NCBI GenBank assembly: GCA_017591395.1
Contig: WEDG01002098.1
Span: 1 to 64,000 of the forward strand
Direction of reading: 5' to 3'
DNA from: Schistocephalus solidus
Lineage: Eukaryota > Platyhelminthes > Cestoda > Diphyllobothriidea > Diphyllobothriidae
DNA: 64,000 nucleotides
A model generated the notes under the pieces. The model saw only the letters and a list, made by a program, of their open reading frames with translations. It was not told where the DNA came from and did no database searches. This document shows positions 53,456 to 64,000 of this stretch, piece after piece. Made by a program: the position numbers and the translations under genes. Each line of letters starts with the position of its first letter. Positions within the stretch are counted from its first letter, which is position 1.

Positions 53456-56400
53456 ATGAATTCCGAGATTCTTCTGAAGAAAGTGGAAAAGCATAAGACT
53501 TCTAAACCTGCTTTATCAAACAATAAGGCCAATAAAAATCGTATAAAATCACCAACGTAAAGTTATTCAACACCTTAAACGTTTAGTTCTATTTCAGAAG
53601 TAATCCATTCTGATAGCCCACGCAAGGCAATATTTCCTAACAAATTTGAAAATACATATCAACTTTTTCCTGAAAAAATGTTTCCATCCCAAACCGTAGA
53701 AAGTATATTGAAGTTGGTCATGAATACTTGTTTACGTGAACGCACTTACGATCCATTTTTTTGCCGAAAAATGTCAACAGCCATTTCGGAGGTAAATAAA
53801 AAATGCTTGAGTGTAATTTTTACAATTTTTTCTGGAATGAAAATTTTTAAAGAAAACTAAACGAGTAATTGTACGGTGTTTTAGCACAGAAATGGTTTTA
53901 TATTAAAGCAGAATTATTCAAATTGATTACTGTGAGATTTTCCAATTTGACTTTATTTTTCATTTAATGATGTAGTTTTCTTCCTTTAAACATAATACTT
54001 GGTAACTTTGTCCTCTTAACCTAATTTTTGGAAATTTTATGTATACGGATATGGTGGATTACCAATAAATGTAATCGAAACCAGAATAGACATTGATGGC
54101 TTATTAGCCGTCATCAAACAGATATAACAAATCCCAAGTATGATCTACCTGGGATTTTTACCCAGGATCCCTCATCATTGAGTTGACCACTCTAACAATG
54201 GGCCACTCGCTTGTTGTCCACGTGGTTGCTACCGCGAAAACTAAGTACGAAGAAGTGGCACTCACTGATCGACTTACGGGACATGCTTGGCCCGTTGTGA
54301 CTTGGGGCTCAATCTGGAGCCTTCACAGGCGGTCACATACGTCCATTCCAGTCTCCCTTGTTCTTGTCGGTACTCTTTCATATATGTGTTATTACTCGCT
54401 TCCTGACCGCCTGCGAGGGCGTTAGATTGATTATACATATATAAATTATCTGGGAAATAAAAATATAATGCGTGCATTTTTGAAACTGTTTCTCTGGATC
54501 GTTATTAGGCTCTGGGATGTGCTGAATATTATTTAACTAAGAAACGCTGTCTAAGAAGGCATTCTCAATTTTGCAGATGTTTGGGCCAATAAACGTTAAT
54601 TGCATTTATTCATCCTTTTGTGCCTGGTTGTGTGCTTTTAGGTTTGTCCTTCAGGATTTTGTATGCGGCCTTCAAATTAGTATGCCGATTAATTAATAGC
54701 TCATTTGAGCGCATTGCTTCCAAAATGTCATGGCATTTTCTGATTGGACATATGGCATGAATCTATGTCCCTTTTCCAGTGTACGCATAACCACCTGGAA
54801 TATATGGTCTTGTTCCCTGACTGCTAACTGATGTTCGTGTTTGGCCGCAACAAACGGCGTCATATCTAGTTCATTGTATTCTGTAGATAACATCTTTACT
54901 ATCATGATAGTCAAACCTGTCCTTAGGCTGTACAATCTGTGTGCGTAAGGTAGCTGTCAGGTGATGTTTTCTCAGTTTTTTCAACAAGTCCATGTACATC
55001 TTTCGCATATGGACGTTCACCAGGTTGTTGTTTTCAGTGCTTTGATGACCCTGTCATATGAAACACCTTTATGTTTGAATTCTTGCCATTTCAATTATTT
55101 ACTGATATATGGAGTGATTCATTGGTATTTCATGTACAATGCCATCCAGAAATAGAAGTTTTCTATCTATTTCTGTTCTAACGTAAATCCAATTCATGGA
55201 AATATGGACTTAATAGATTTAGAGCATTACTTAATGATTTCACTGGGTGATGACAAAATATTCATCTATAAAACGCAGCCAACGGTTGGGTTTAATGTCA
55301 GAAGCACCATCAATTCTAATTTCTAGCTTACGACTTTGGCCAGAAAGTCAGATATGGGTGAACCCGTAGAAGGTCATTTAGGTTGTTGGTAGCATGGTTT
55401 AATAAATGAAAAGTTGATTTCCAGACGAAGATCTAGTAGTTCGAGTAAAGTGTCGGTGATATAAGCTTGAAGTGGTTGCTCGGTGCAACGTCTCGAAAAA
55501 TCCAGAGGAATCAAATTGAAAAGCGAGACCAAGTCAAATGAAACCATTATTTCTTCAGTGGTGAATTTCACTCCTTTTTGTCTAAGAACTCATTCGAATC
55601 TTCAATGAAGTACTAAGGGTTCTCTGTAAGTGGATATACATATTGAAATAGTCAACTCAAAAATTTAAAAATGGGTTCACCGATTAAGGTGACCACTGGT
55701 CACAGTGGGATACCAGATTTATGCATCTTTGGTAGACCTCATAGTTTGGCCCTTATTGGTTCATCCTGTTTTAAGGATTAAGAAAGTAATCTTAAGATTA
55801 ATTTCTTCTCCATAAGATGTTTCAGTATTTTTCAGTGCACTAGTTTTGAAATTTCGCGGGGTTGCCAGATATAGGTTTGTATGTTAAATCGTCTTTTAAG
55901 AGTGCCATCTTGTCCCTGTAGGCTGCCCTGTTCATAATGAGGAAGGTTGCAACTCCAACGGTGAAACAGTTGTCTGCCGTTGGCTTGTGGCACACTTAGC
56001 AACCTACCTTTGTATTATATGTCGCATTTCTCCTGCAGCAAGACGTTCGTTAACGCCAGTAGCAGGCTAGCGTACGGACAGAATAGGATCGAGCAAGATC
56101 CTAGCTTAAAAAATGAGGGTGACGCACTTATTCGACCTGTCTATATACCCATATTCATAAGCCCTATGGCATACTGGTGATCGGCAGAGACCGTGAAAAT
56201 GGTATCCACCTTTGAACTTTTGCATCATTAGCAACCATTCTATGTATTACACGTGGCACTGCTGTATGATAAAACTTTTGATGTCACCAGTAGCAAGCTG
56301 GCGGGCGGACATAATGGGATTGAGTAAGACACTGGCCACTTCACTGGAGGACTTACCTGGGGACTTAATGACTTAAGGTACTTACTTGACATGTATATAT

Positions 56401-57568
56401 CTGGATTATGCGAAAGTGGCAAACCCTGGCGTTGAGATGGAATGAGAATTTAGGACATCATCTGAAGTTTCACACTCGTGCTTGTGTGCATCAGCGGATA
56501 TAGGCAAATGTGAAATATATAGTTTAAATAGGTCTTTTCTTAAGCTCTGTTCTCATTGGACCTCTGCTTTAGTATAAGCGGAGGATAAAAGCCTCGTATG
56601 ACCCTTGTGGATTGATCCTACGGTTAATCGAAATTGCATTCGATTGCCAGGTGTTCTGTGCAAGCGTCGGGTTAGGTTCACGGAATCCTAGTCCAACTGC
56701 AGGAAAAGGGTTATTATGAGAACAAAATATAGTTTAATCGACTCAATATTTTATGCAGTAGCTTACAGGCGATAATGACAACAGGAAAAGAAATTTTATG
56801 TGCTTCATTTCTATAGTTTAACCAATTTATTCGCGCAAACTGGTGCTGCTCTATGAAACTGATGTTGGAATGTCACTGTCGGTCATTTCGCTATCGTTAT
56901 ATTGTAGAACGTCCTCAAGAAGAAAATGAGTACTGAAAGTATTTGGTGATTTGTTGAGTAGATCTTGAATATCAATTTCAACCATGTGTATTTAAATTTT
57001 ATATTACTTTGATTGTCGCTTCCAACATATTTTTATTCGAATTTAATGAAACTTTGATCAGGTCACAATACTTTTATTATCATTTTGGTCTGTCGGTATT
57101 TATTGGTATACCAGCTCGCAATTAAGTTACTGTATGTGTGCTGGTTAAAAAGATCGTTTTTTCCTTTATGTAATTATAATAAGCTGCATTTTCAACAAGT
57201 ATCCGACAAAATATAACATGGATATGTCATATTACTCCACCGCCGTTTCGCTAAAGATTGACCTGTTAACCAAAAATCTAATTTGTCGTTTATCCACATG
57301 TTTTTATCCTTTTATATGTAAAGCCATATAGATTTCAAAATATTTTCCAACCTTTCATTTTAAGGTTATTAAAAATCGCACAAAAGAACTCGAACTTAAA
57401 CGGTACAAATTTATCACACAAGTCTTCATTGGGAGCATGGGGGAACACAGTTTTTCGGTTTCAAGTCGCTGCCTATGGGATTCAGCAGTAGATCGCTGCT
57501 GTAGCTATGAGTTCAAAAACGATTCCTTGTTTGCTGTTGGTCTTGTTTTTGCCGTTTATCAGTCCTAA
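53456..57568 (+). CDS. Tctex1-domain dynein light chain (DYNLT2/DYNLT5-like), three exons
   Basis: Tctex1-domain proteins are dimeric dynein light chains or axonemal/ciliary relatives. Exons 53456-53556, 53587-53791 and 57365-57568 join in phase to 169 codons plus TAA, about the length of DYNLT5. Intron 1 is only 30 nt (GTAAAG...TTTAG); intron 2 is 3,573 nt (GTAAAT...TTAAG). Exon 1 encodes a basic Lys/Ser/Asn-rich tail. Exon 2 reads FENTYQLFPEKMFPSQ, then VESILKLVMNTCL and YDPFFCRKMSTAISE, matching the 'ENTYQLGP..F....V..IL..V...L....Y.P..CR.M...ISE' opening of the domain. Exon 3 supplies the strands: VIKNRTKELELKRYKFITQV, SRCLWDS and NDSLFAVGLVFAVYQ, matching 'RYK..V.V.IG', 'S.CLWD' and 'F.N.SLFA...V.AVY'. 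The first ATG follows AG, so an upstream exon is possible. The frame is intact, so it is probably functional. Confidence 0.93.
54140..54215 (-). repeat. tRNA-related SINE-like fragment in the Tctex1 intron
   Basis: The reverse complement has AGTGGTCAACTCA (A-box-like) and a T-arm-like hairpin CCTGGG-TAAAAAT-CCCAGG at the B-box position. The layout is that of a tRNA-derived SINE head; the B-box TTCGA is replaced by TAAAA, so it is decayed. Confidence 0.45.
54640..55860 (-). mobile_element. Penelope-like element reverse transcriptase remnant (antisense in the Tctex1 intron)
   Basis: On the minus strand, GLPKMHKSGIPL (about 55740-55700, with TGA where Tyr and Arg are expected) matches the PLE 'ARLYGLPKIHK...PLRPI' motif. 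It is followed by TEEIMVSFDLVSLFNLIPLD (about 55560-55500), the PLE 'VSFDVVSLFTSIP' block carrying the first catalytic Asp. Next are GSPISDFLA, RWLRFIDEYFVIT (where 'W.RYVDDTFVI' is expected, so the YVDD motif reads FIDE) and LLFLDGIVHE ('LPFLD..V'). The C-terminal endonuclease was not recognised. The element is inactive. Confidence 0.8.
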
Positions 57569-57608
57569 TGCCAGATAGTTTTGGCTTCTAAATCTTTCAA
57601 TTGTTTTA

Positions 57609-57614
57609 AATAAA
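57609..57614 (+). terminator. Polyadenylation signal AATAAA of the Tctex1 gene
   Basis: Canonical hexamer 41 nt after the stop codon, in AT-rich sequence and followed by T-rich stretches. It suggests a very short 3' UTR. Confidence 0.7.
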
Positions 57615-57619
57615 CAATA

Positions 57620-59585
57620 TTTGTTACCCAATTTTTTAAGTTTTTAGCTTTTTACTTTAAGCTGGCGCTCGAATGTTACAAGATAAATTGTGGGAACACG
57701 TTGCAAAAATAATGACTGTTTGAGTGATTGAAATCCACAGATGTGCGAGGAGGCGACTCAATACTTTGCAATTATTTTTACCAACGCAAAAGAAGTTTAT
57801 CACGGTTAAAACCAGAAAAATAGCGCGATTCCTTGGTGAGGCCCAATTTATTTCAAGCCCCACTCTAGGCGATCTAATTAAATTTCCTAATAGTAGTCAC
57901 CGACTGGCCAGTAGATTTTAATTCCACTTGTACTACCCCTGACTAAATTTTACCATAAAACAGTTTTTCAAAATGTTTGACATAGCTTTAGATTACGTAT
58001 TTAGTAGACCTGCTAAGGGATTATCTTTTGACAGTTTTGTGAATTTATCTTTCTGAAACTATTCAAGCAATTGTGCTGGCCCGCCATCTGAGGCAAATAA
58101 AACACACACAATCACAGAACGCATATTTCAACTACCTTGCATACAGAGAACTGAAGTTCTCCTGGGATGCAAACAAAAACGGACTGATATGGGAGGATTT
58201 TATTTTGATTTTTTAAGTTGTTGCAGTTGCCTGCGACAGCAACTTAGGTTTATGCACATGTAAAAGTCCACTGCCTGAGCTCCCCACTTTCTACTGTTGC
58301 CCGAGAATTTTTCCCGACTTTTGTGTTTAACGTACACCACGACCTATACCCAACCACTGGGACGAGCTACAAAGACGGGCACTTATCGATTTTGGAGAGG
58401 CTATGGCGACGAAATTTGAATTTCTAGCCTTCCCTGATTCCAATTTACATTCGATACTTTAAAGCACTTTCCAATCAATGGTCTAATGTTACATGTTATG
58501 TAATATGTTATCAGATACGGGTATGATACTGTCTCTGATGATGAATTCGAGTTAGAATCCGAAACGTCAGGCGAATAAAGCTCTTGTCCTTGTGATCGAA
58601 TCTACTTCCTCTGAATTAGTTTAATTTTTTATTAATTTAAATTGAATTTAGTTATTTTTAAATTTAGAAGTTGGTCTGTTTATTTATTTTGGTTTAGTAC
58701 ATATTATTTTGTTATTTTATTTATTAATTTGATTTATGTTTAACTCTAAATTGCCTCTGAAATATTTTCGCCTCTGCAAAGTTTACATTTTTTCCTTTAT
58801 TCTGTGCAAAAAATTAGGCCGTATGGAATTTTCTTTAAAAAAAAACTACAACGCAAAATCGATTTCTGTTCGGTCCAGCAGGCCTTTGCTTATGTCATTG
58901 TATTATCTCGATAGATTTCAACTCAGTTTCCTCAGCCTAATTATGTTCGTTGGGCCTAAATTTAATCAAATTCGCTACTTCTGTCGCATCTTTTCAAGTG
59001 CAGATTTTTCAGCACAAAAGCCAGTAGCAAGTATGGTTAAGCTGAAATATCCTGACGTTATTCTGATGATCCTTGATCTATGACGAAACCTGTCGCAGAA
59101 CACAGCATCAATTTTAAGGAATATGCAATACTCTCTCTTTGAGGTTTTAATAACTTATTATTTTCCTTCATTCACATATCGAACGAGGCATTTGAATCCT
59201 AAAGCAAAGTATATTTTTTTAGAAGTTGTAGAACTTTGTGGGGCAATTTTCACTATAAATATCATGTTCAATGTTTGCAGCAAGATTGCGCTATCGGGTC
59301 CTTAGTTTTGCCGCAAATCTTTTAGTATTCCAATTAAAGATTACGCGAGCAAAGGCAACGTCATCAGCCACTAATCAAGGGGTATCTCAACCTACTTGTA
59401 GTATAACTAACTGCCTATGAAATGCTCAACCAGCTTTTGATTGCTTGCATTATATATAAATTGATTACCTACCATCTCTACAGAATACAGCCTCCATGTT
59501 TATACTGGCTGTTATATGACTGTAGTGACGTGACCGTTTCCAATGAAGGCTAAATCACAAAAATAACCGTCTACGCGAGCCACAA
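57620..59585. other. Stretch with no supported protein gene
   Basis: An open frame of 115 codons (58736-59083) is rich in Phe/Leu/Ser/Lys, AT-driven and without a recognised motif. A 65-codon frame at 57724-57921 is equally anonymous. The hammerhead-like core at 58535 and a weaker one at 59063 are the only features I would point to; they may mark old Penelope-type sequence. Confidence 0.4.
58535..58568 (+). ncRNA. Hammerhead-ribozyme-like core of the Penelope-element type
   Basis: CTGATGA (58535-58541) is followed by a possible stem II, GAATTC with GAATCC (five of six pairs). GAAAC (58561-58565) comes next, and GTC (58566-58568) is a cleavage-type triplet. The span ACGT around GAAACGTC is self-complementary. 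In Penelope-like elements, minimal hammerheads are thought to act as dimers in which such a short helix III forms between two units. A U-C apposition at the base of stem II and no clear stem I weaken the case. GCGAATAAAG follows, a common 3' context for these motifs. Confidence 0.4.
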
Positions 59586-59589
59586 ACGC

Positions 59590-62460
59590 CCGGTTCACCA
59601 AAGATGGATCAGATTTTCACAAACAAGAAGCACGGGGCTCGGATCCGGTGTGGGTGTGCCATAGAGACCAAATTAAAAAAACAACCATTGCTGATGGGAT
59701 TTTCGCCCTGAGAGGACTGAATTATGCGTCAGTTTCAATCTTCCAAGCCAGGGCGCTTAGCGCACCGTGATAGTCTCCGGCTCCGATCACACATGCAACA
59801 GAGGAGCCACATGTGCAAGGAGCCGATGATCATACTTACCTCTCACATGAGAGTTGCTGTTTGCAAAATGTGCTGCATGATATTGGGCATAGCCATGTAC
59901 TATGTAGGCGGTGGTGAGGATAAATGTGGTTATTTGGAATATCCGGTGTTGTTCTACCGCAGGTTTTCATGGAGGCCCATGTGGCCTACTAGGGCCATGT
60001 GGGTAGTCTATGTGTAAGGACAGTACGAACAATTGAGTCGGGTGGTTTGGGTGTATATTGGTGCTTCTGGCACCGGTTCGAAGTTTTTGTTCAATGGATT
60101 CGCCCGTGACCGATCAAGCCGGTGCGCTATGTGCATGTGCGGTTGTAGTAAGGGCAGGATAGGTTCGGGCTGTAGAGTCGCTTTTGTTGGTGATGGTACC
60201 ACTGATGATAGCGTTGGTGTATGGGGAGTTATTCCAGCTGGAAATGGGAGTGTCAGTATTGCAGTGAGCTCCACCTTCGTAGATGCGCAGGTGATTGAGT
60301 TGGCATATACGGGGCGTAAATGTTCAGGTACAATGCGGCCGAGAAGGCAGGTGCAGCGAGTTTATTTTTGAGCTCGCGACACTGGCGCACAGGACACCAT
60401 GCTATAGATGCACGAGTGACCGACCAGGCCAATGCATGAGGTGAATGTACAATCGCAACAAGGAAAATTGCGTATCAAGTTTCCATTGTTGTTGGTAGCG
60501 CGGGGATAGCCTCGGATCCCAGTGCTTTTGCGCCGGAAATTTATTGATAGAGATATGCTTTATTTTGTAAGTTTCAATTCAAAATTTTCGCCAAAAAAGC
60601 CTCTTTTCACCGTAGATAAAATTTGCACGCTAGAGGGAAAAAATGGAAGAAAATAGAAGACCCGTAATAACTGAAAACTGCAACTGCTGGCCTTATGAAC
60701 GCAAGAACCGTGTGCAAATTACCTTCCTATTGTAGTTACTATAAACAAAGGGCGGTAAATAGCAGTATCCGATAAGAAAAATGGTGGCTCATATTCAAAA
60801 TTCCGCACGGCCCTGATGGTTCTGGTAGGATATCTGGTAGATACAGGTCATGGTTGGTTTCAACGTGAGGAAGTCGGCTGATGACAGCATCAGAGATGGT
60901 TGATGAGCTGTTGAAGACCCCTCCCAAATGCTCGGTCCAGCGCTTCATAATTTGGGATTTCTCCGTCAGATGAGTTGTGACACTGGAGCTGAGGTGTGGG
61001 GCGATTCCCCCGAAGCAGTTGCCTTGCTGGCCTTGAATAAGTTTTCCAGTTCGTTTCTCTCCGCGTATCCTTGGATTTTCTCAGCCTTGCAGCTCATCTA
61101 TGCATCCTGCATCCTCCACAGCCGTTGCTCTATTGGACGGTGGCATCCGAAGAAGTCTTCTTTGTTGGCGTCAGTCCAGCTGTCCATTTAGGCTTTTTGT
61201 AGTCAGTTCTTCTCGGCGACTAGGTTGGTGATGTCGGTGTCATTGTCGTCAATAAAGTCCTGATGTTGACGGCGAGCGCGTCCGAGGACTTTGAGAGCAG
61301 TGGACTGGATGACATTCCGCAGTCGACAGCATCGTTTCTCCAAGTTGGCTGTACACTCTGGAGCCTGCAAATCCTTCAGTTGCTGTGCTAGGTGGTTGTT
61401 TAAATCAAAACATTGAGCAGGCAAATCTAACAAACGAGTATTTAACCTATTTTATGGTTGCTTACCTTGTGGCCTTCCGTGGAGTTGAAGTCAGAGCCCC
61501 ATATTGGAGATAGTAAGGGAGTGATCCGTCCAGTCACCGGTGTCACTGATTACATTGTTCACCAGCACGTACTATCGATCTTGCCTCCGGACGTCGACGT
61601 AATCCAGCAGCTGCCTGTGCCGCGACCCGGGGTGCGTAAACGTGAACTTCTCCGTCAAAAGGTGGAAGATGTGGATCAACAGGAGCCGGTGTTCCGCGCA
61701 GGTGCGCAGAGGATCGAGGTCGTTATCGTGACAGTTGCTGAGACCATGGAGACCAAGCGCTCCTTACCAGGCAGCGTGGCCTGTCCGGACGCGGGCGTTG
61801 AAGTCGCAAAGGGGGCGTGCAGGTCCTCGTATAATCTTTTCTTCGCCTCATCAGAGCTCATCATTGTGGGGTGGGGGCGTAGGCGCTGCTGCTGGTGGTG
61901 GCTAATATGGTCCCCGAAGAGGTAGGCGTAGGGTCAGCAGCTGGTCGTCGATATCCTGCGGTAGACAGGGAAACCGTCCCATAATGTCGTTCCGCATGTC
62001 AATGGCCACGCCAGCGTCGCTCTGTCTTTGGGCTGTCGTGAGGACGTAGGGCACAGCAATCGTTTAGGGCAAGTTTACGTGCCCTTGGCGAAGAGCTGAG
62101 CAGTGTTGTCCCTAAATAGGGCCGCTAAGGCATCCCAGACTGCTGCCGAGCTCCACTATAGGATATGGGTTGGTTTTTAGTTGAAGGGCGACCCGAGTTA
62201 GCCTCGGCCGCCTAAGGGTTTGAATGTCGCCCTCTCCGTAAGGCTTTGGAAATGGGGGAGAGAGGACTACCGGTTGTGTGGACACACAAAACCGGATACC
62301 CTCATCTGGTTTAGCCCATGGGCTGAGGTGGTTATCGGGGTGTGGCTGTTTGGCCGAGCTTAGTTTCGCTGAGCCACAGGTGAGAGTTGAGTGCCAGTTG
62401 GCAGTCGTTCAGGCGCATTCACCACCTGCACAAGACAAGTGAGCAACATAATGCTGTCTG
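59590..62460 (-). mobile_element. RTE-type LINE: endonuclease, start of RT and C-terminal zinc-finger remnants
   Basis: Read from 62460 down, a 5' region (62400-62150) precedes the endonuclease: QRQSDAGVAIDMRNDIMGRF followed by PCLPQDIDDQL and LRLPLRG (about 62030-61930), then MMSSDEAKKRLYEDLHA (61864-61810). After frame changes a linker follows: LNNHLAQQLKDLQAP, LGRARRQHQDFIDDND and AEKIQGYAERNELENLF. The RT start is KRWTEHLGGVFNSSSTISDA with RLPHVETNHDLYLP (60948-60840). Sequence then jumps: the catalytic RT is absent between about 60790 and 60420. From 60280 a Thr/Pro-rich segment leads to LNCSYCPYT and THMALVGHMGLHENLR (about 60040-59945), a C2H2 finger as in the C-terminus of this family. 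The 3' tail (59790-59590) matches 63490-63805. Confidence 0.83.
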
Positions 62461-63489
62461 CATGGTGATCCCTAACTAGTCACCCCTACAACCTGGTGGT
62501 CACAAACACTCGCACGTTCACACATAAAAATTTTCTATCGCGGAGGATTATGCCCTGTCCACCATGTGTACAGCACGTTATGCCCCTCAAATTGATCTAT
62601 ACCTTTTTACCTTCATGGGCAACGTAACTACACCTTCATAGTTGGCCTGCGCAACAGATACTACCAGTGGTGGTTTTGCGCTAAAATCCTCAATAAGTAG
62701 GACGTCATAAATATAAAAAGTGCTTCCAAATCCTATTAGCTAACGGTGTTTTGTTGTAAAAATCATCTGTCAGCTTCTCAATACTTCAAAGGGAGAACTC
62801 ATTATGGGCACTTTCAGACTGGTTGAGAATTGGAATACACATGCATACTATGTGATTTTAAGCAAATTATCTGCCTTGAGGCACATGGAAAAATATCTGC
62901 AGACTCGCCGAAATTTTCCAATGCAACCACCAATTTCTAAAATCAATTTATTAAAGCCGCCAGAAATGGGGAAGAATAAAAATACCAGCCAACGAAAAAA
63001 ATATAAGAATTCAAAGATTTAACGAATCTGTGGTATCTCCACATTAATTTTGCAAAACGAAATTCGGGTATTTTCGGTTGTATTATTCTCGGGAATATGA
63101 ACCCCTAGTAAAGTGTCATGTGGTCGTATTGGACAAATTGCGGAGCAGATCATGGAAGTACATTTTGTCCTAGTACTAAAATCTCAAAACTTCGCTGGCA
63201 TCGGCAATGGGCCAACTCTGACGCCGGCTACACTGGGCTCAGCTTCGAGGGCGTTATCATTTGGACGGTGAAATAAATCACTGTGTGCAACCGAAAATGG
63301 GCAAGATTTCAAATAGCGTGATATTAATATATACACCGACAGCAATTTGGCATAAGCCAACATCTGATAGTTCGACCGTCGATTTCGACGATGTCCACCG
63401 TATGCTCCACGGAAGGGTGGTGCAGGGACGGTGACTTGCGCGTGAATTAGTTTCAAGTGATAGTAGTCTTGCGCTGCACCTGCCGCACT
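62461..63489. other. Stretch with no supported gene
   Basis: A 72-codon frame at 62804-63022 (+) is Lys/Asn-rich and motif-free. The 139-codon minus frame at 63184-63603 is Gly/Ala/Ser-rich at its start only because it enters the GC-rich LINE tail. No recognised element was found. Confidence 0.4.
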
Positions 63490-63805
63490 CTCTCCTCCTC
63501 CCCCACCTGAGCCCGGTGTCATGACAGAGTCAAAAAGACCGGAGGTGGGAGAGGACGCAGGTGGCTGGCGCGGCCGGAGCCGCCCCTGGGCGTACCACCA
63601 CACCTGGCTCGGATCCCACGAAGTGGGAGTGCTATAAAGGCCACATTAAGAAGGAGCCATTGCAGCCTGACTCTCAGTCCGCCAGTCAGCCACTCCACGC
63701 AAAACACACATTGGGTTGACCACGCGGTCCGAGTTATCCCGTCAGTTGGCAACCTTCCAAGCCATGGCTTTTAGCGCACTGTGATATTTTCAAGCCCATC
63801 AGATT
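63490..63805 (-). mobile_element. RTE-type LINE 3' tail, second copy
   Basis: It shares with 59590-59790 the blocks GGCTCGGATCC, GTG(C/T)..ATA(A/G)AG..CCA, (G/A)CCATTGC, TTCCAAGCCA and (T/C)TTAGCGCAC(T/C)GTGATA, in the same orientation. It carries no coding sequence. It may belong to an element continuing beyond the right end of the window. Confidence 0.65.
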
Positions 63806-64000
63806 GTTTACAGTGAGGAAAATGCGCTGAGCCGTCAACCTCACTCTCTCCCCTACCCCCACAGTCAAACCGCTGTCCAAGCCGGTCAGTTGTCTGATGA
63901 TAAGACAACATCTAGTTCGGGACTGGCGGACTCAGACTTTGAAGTAGGACCTTGACAACATTAACGAAGGCTTACTGGCCATTCCGCTCATTGATTAGTC

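Noticed and set aside
58736..59083. 115-codon open frame on the plus strand
   Set aside because: Phe/Leu/Lys-rich as expected of AT-rich random sequence; no recognisable domain.
1..64000. CRISPR arrays, bacterial operons, rRNA genes
   Set aside because: None seen; spliced animal genes and LINEs show this is eukaryotic nuclear DNA.

Overview
This window reads as nuclear DNA of a flatworm, most likely a diphyllobothriid-type tapeworm (inference). Two animal housekeeping-type genes are split by introns as short as 30-44 nt, no bacterial-style gene organisation is present, and most of the sequence is degraded LINE retrotransposons. One LINE is of the RTE kind with C-terminal C2H2 fingers that I associate with tapeworm genomes. 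The species cannot be fixed from the sequence alone.

Host genes. (1) The 3' part of the U3 snoRNP protein Mpp10 lies at 1368-3900 (+), with five exons whose phases all agree. (2) A complete three-exon gene for a Tctex1-domain dynein light chain lies at 53456-57568 (+). Its 3.6-kb second intron holds an antisense Penelope-like element. (3) A damaged or mis-sequenced TARBP2/PACT-like double-stranded-RNA-binding protein lies at 11905-12640 (-).

Repeat landscape, left to right. 5.9-7.2 kb: minus-strand CR1-like LINE (family A, endonuclease part). 7.7-8.7 kb: remnant related to Transposase_21. 14.7-15.1 kb: RTE-type RT scrap. 17.4-25.5 kb: a three-level nest, in which a family B LINE is split by a family A LINE that is itself split by a minus-strand family C LINE and a family D LINE. 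26.3-27.5 kb: inverted array of tRNA-derived SINE units. 27.5-30.8 kb: inverted pair of family A ORF1 segments flanking a family B fragment, which holds a short LTR-PBS-PPT-LTR element. 30.1-35.1 kb: near full-length family A LINE. 36.8-38.7 kb: second Transposase_21-related remnant. 39.2-42.5 kb: head-to-head family A LINEs. 42.9-48.2 kb: long family B LINE with a nested family A 3' end. 48.2-52.3 kb: further family A 3' ends. 59.6-62.5 kb: minus-strand RTE LINE with an endonuclease, the start of the RT and zinc-finger remnants.

The most interesting signal is a recurrent RNA fold in the 3' UTRs of LINE families A and D and of one unassigned minus-strand tail. Two U-tracts face each other between a CUCCU/AGGAG inner stem and a CAGU/ACUG outer stem, and both stems vary between copies in a compensated way. 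This is the architecture of a poly(A)-clamping ENE element. Families B and C instead share a short GNRA-loop hairpin just before their tandem-repeat 3' tails. A hammerhead-like core of the kind found in Penelope-like elements lies at 58535-58568. Many LINE reading frames are broken by one-base homopolymer changes, and one copy (30-35 kb) shows a systematic excess, so some frameshifts may be sequence errors.
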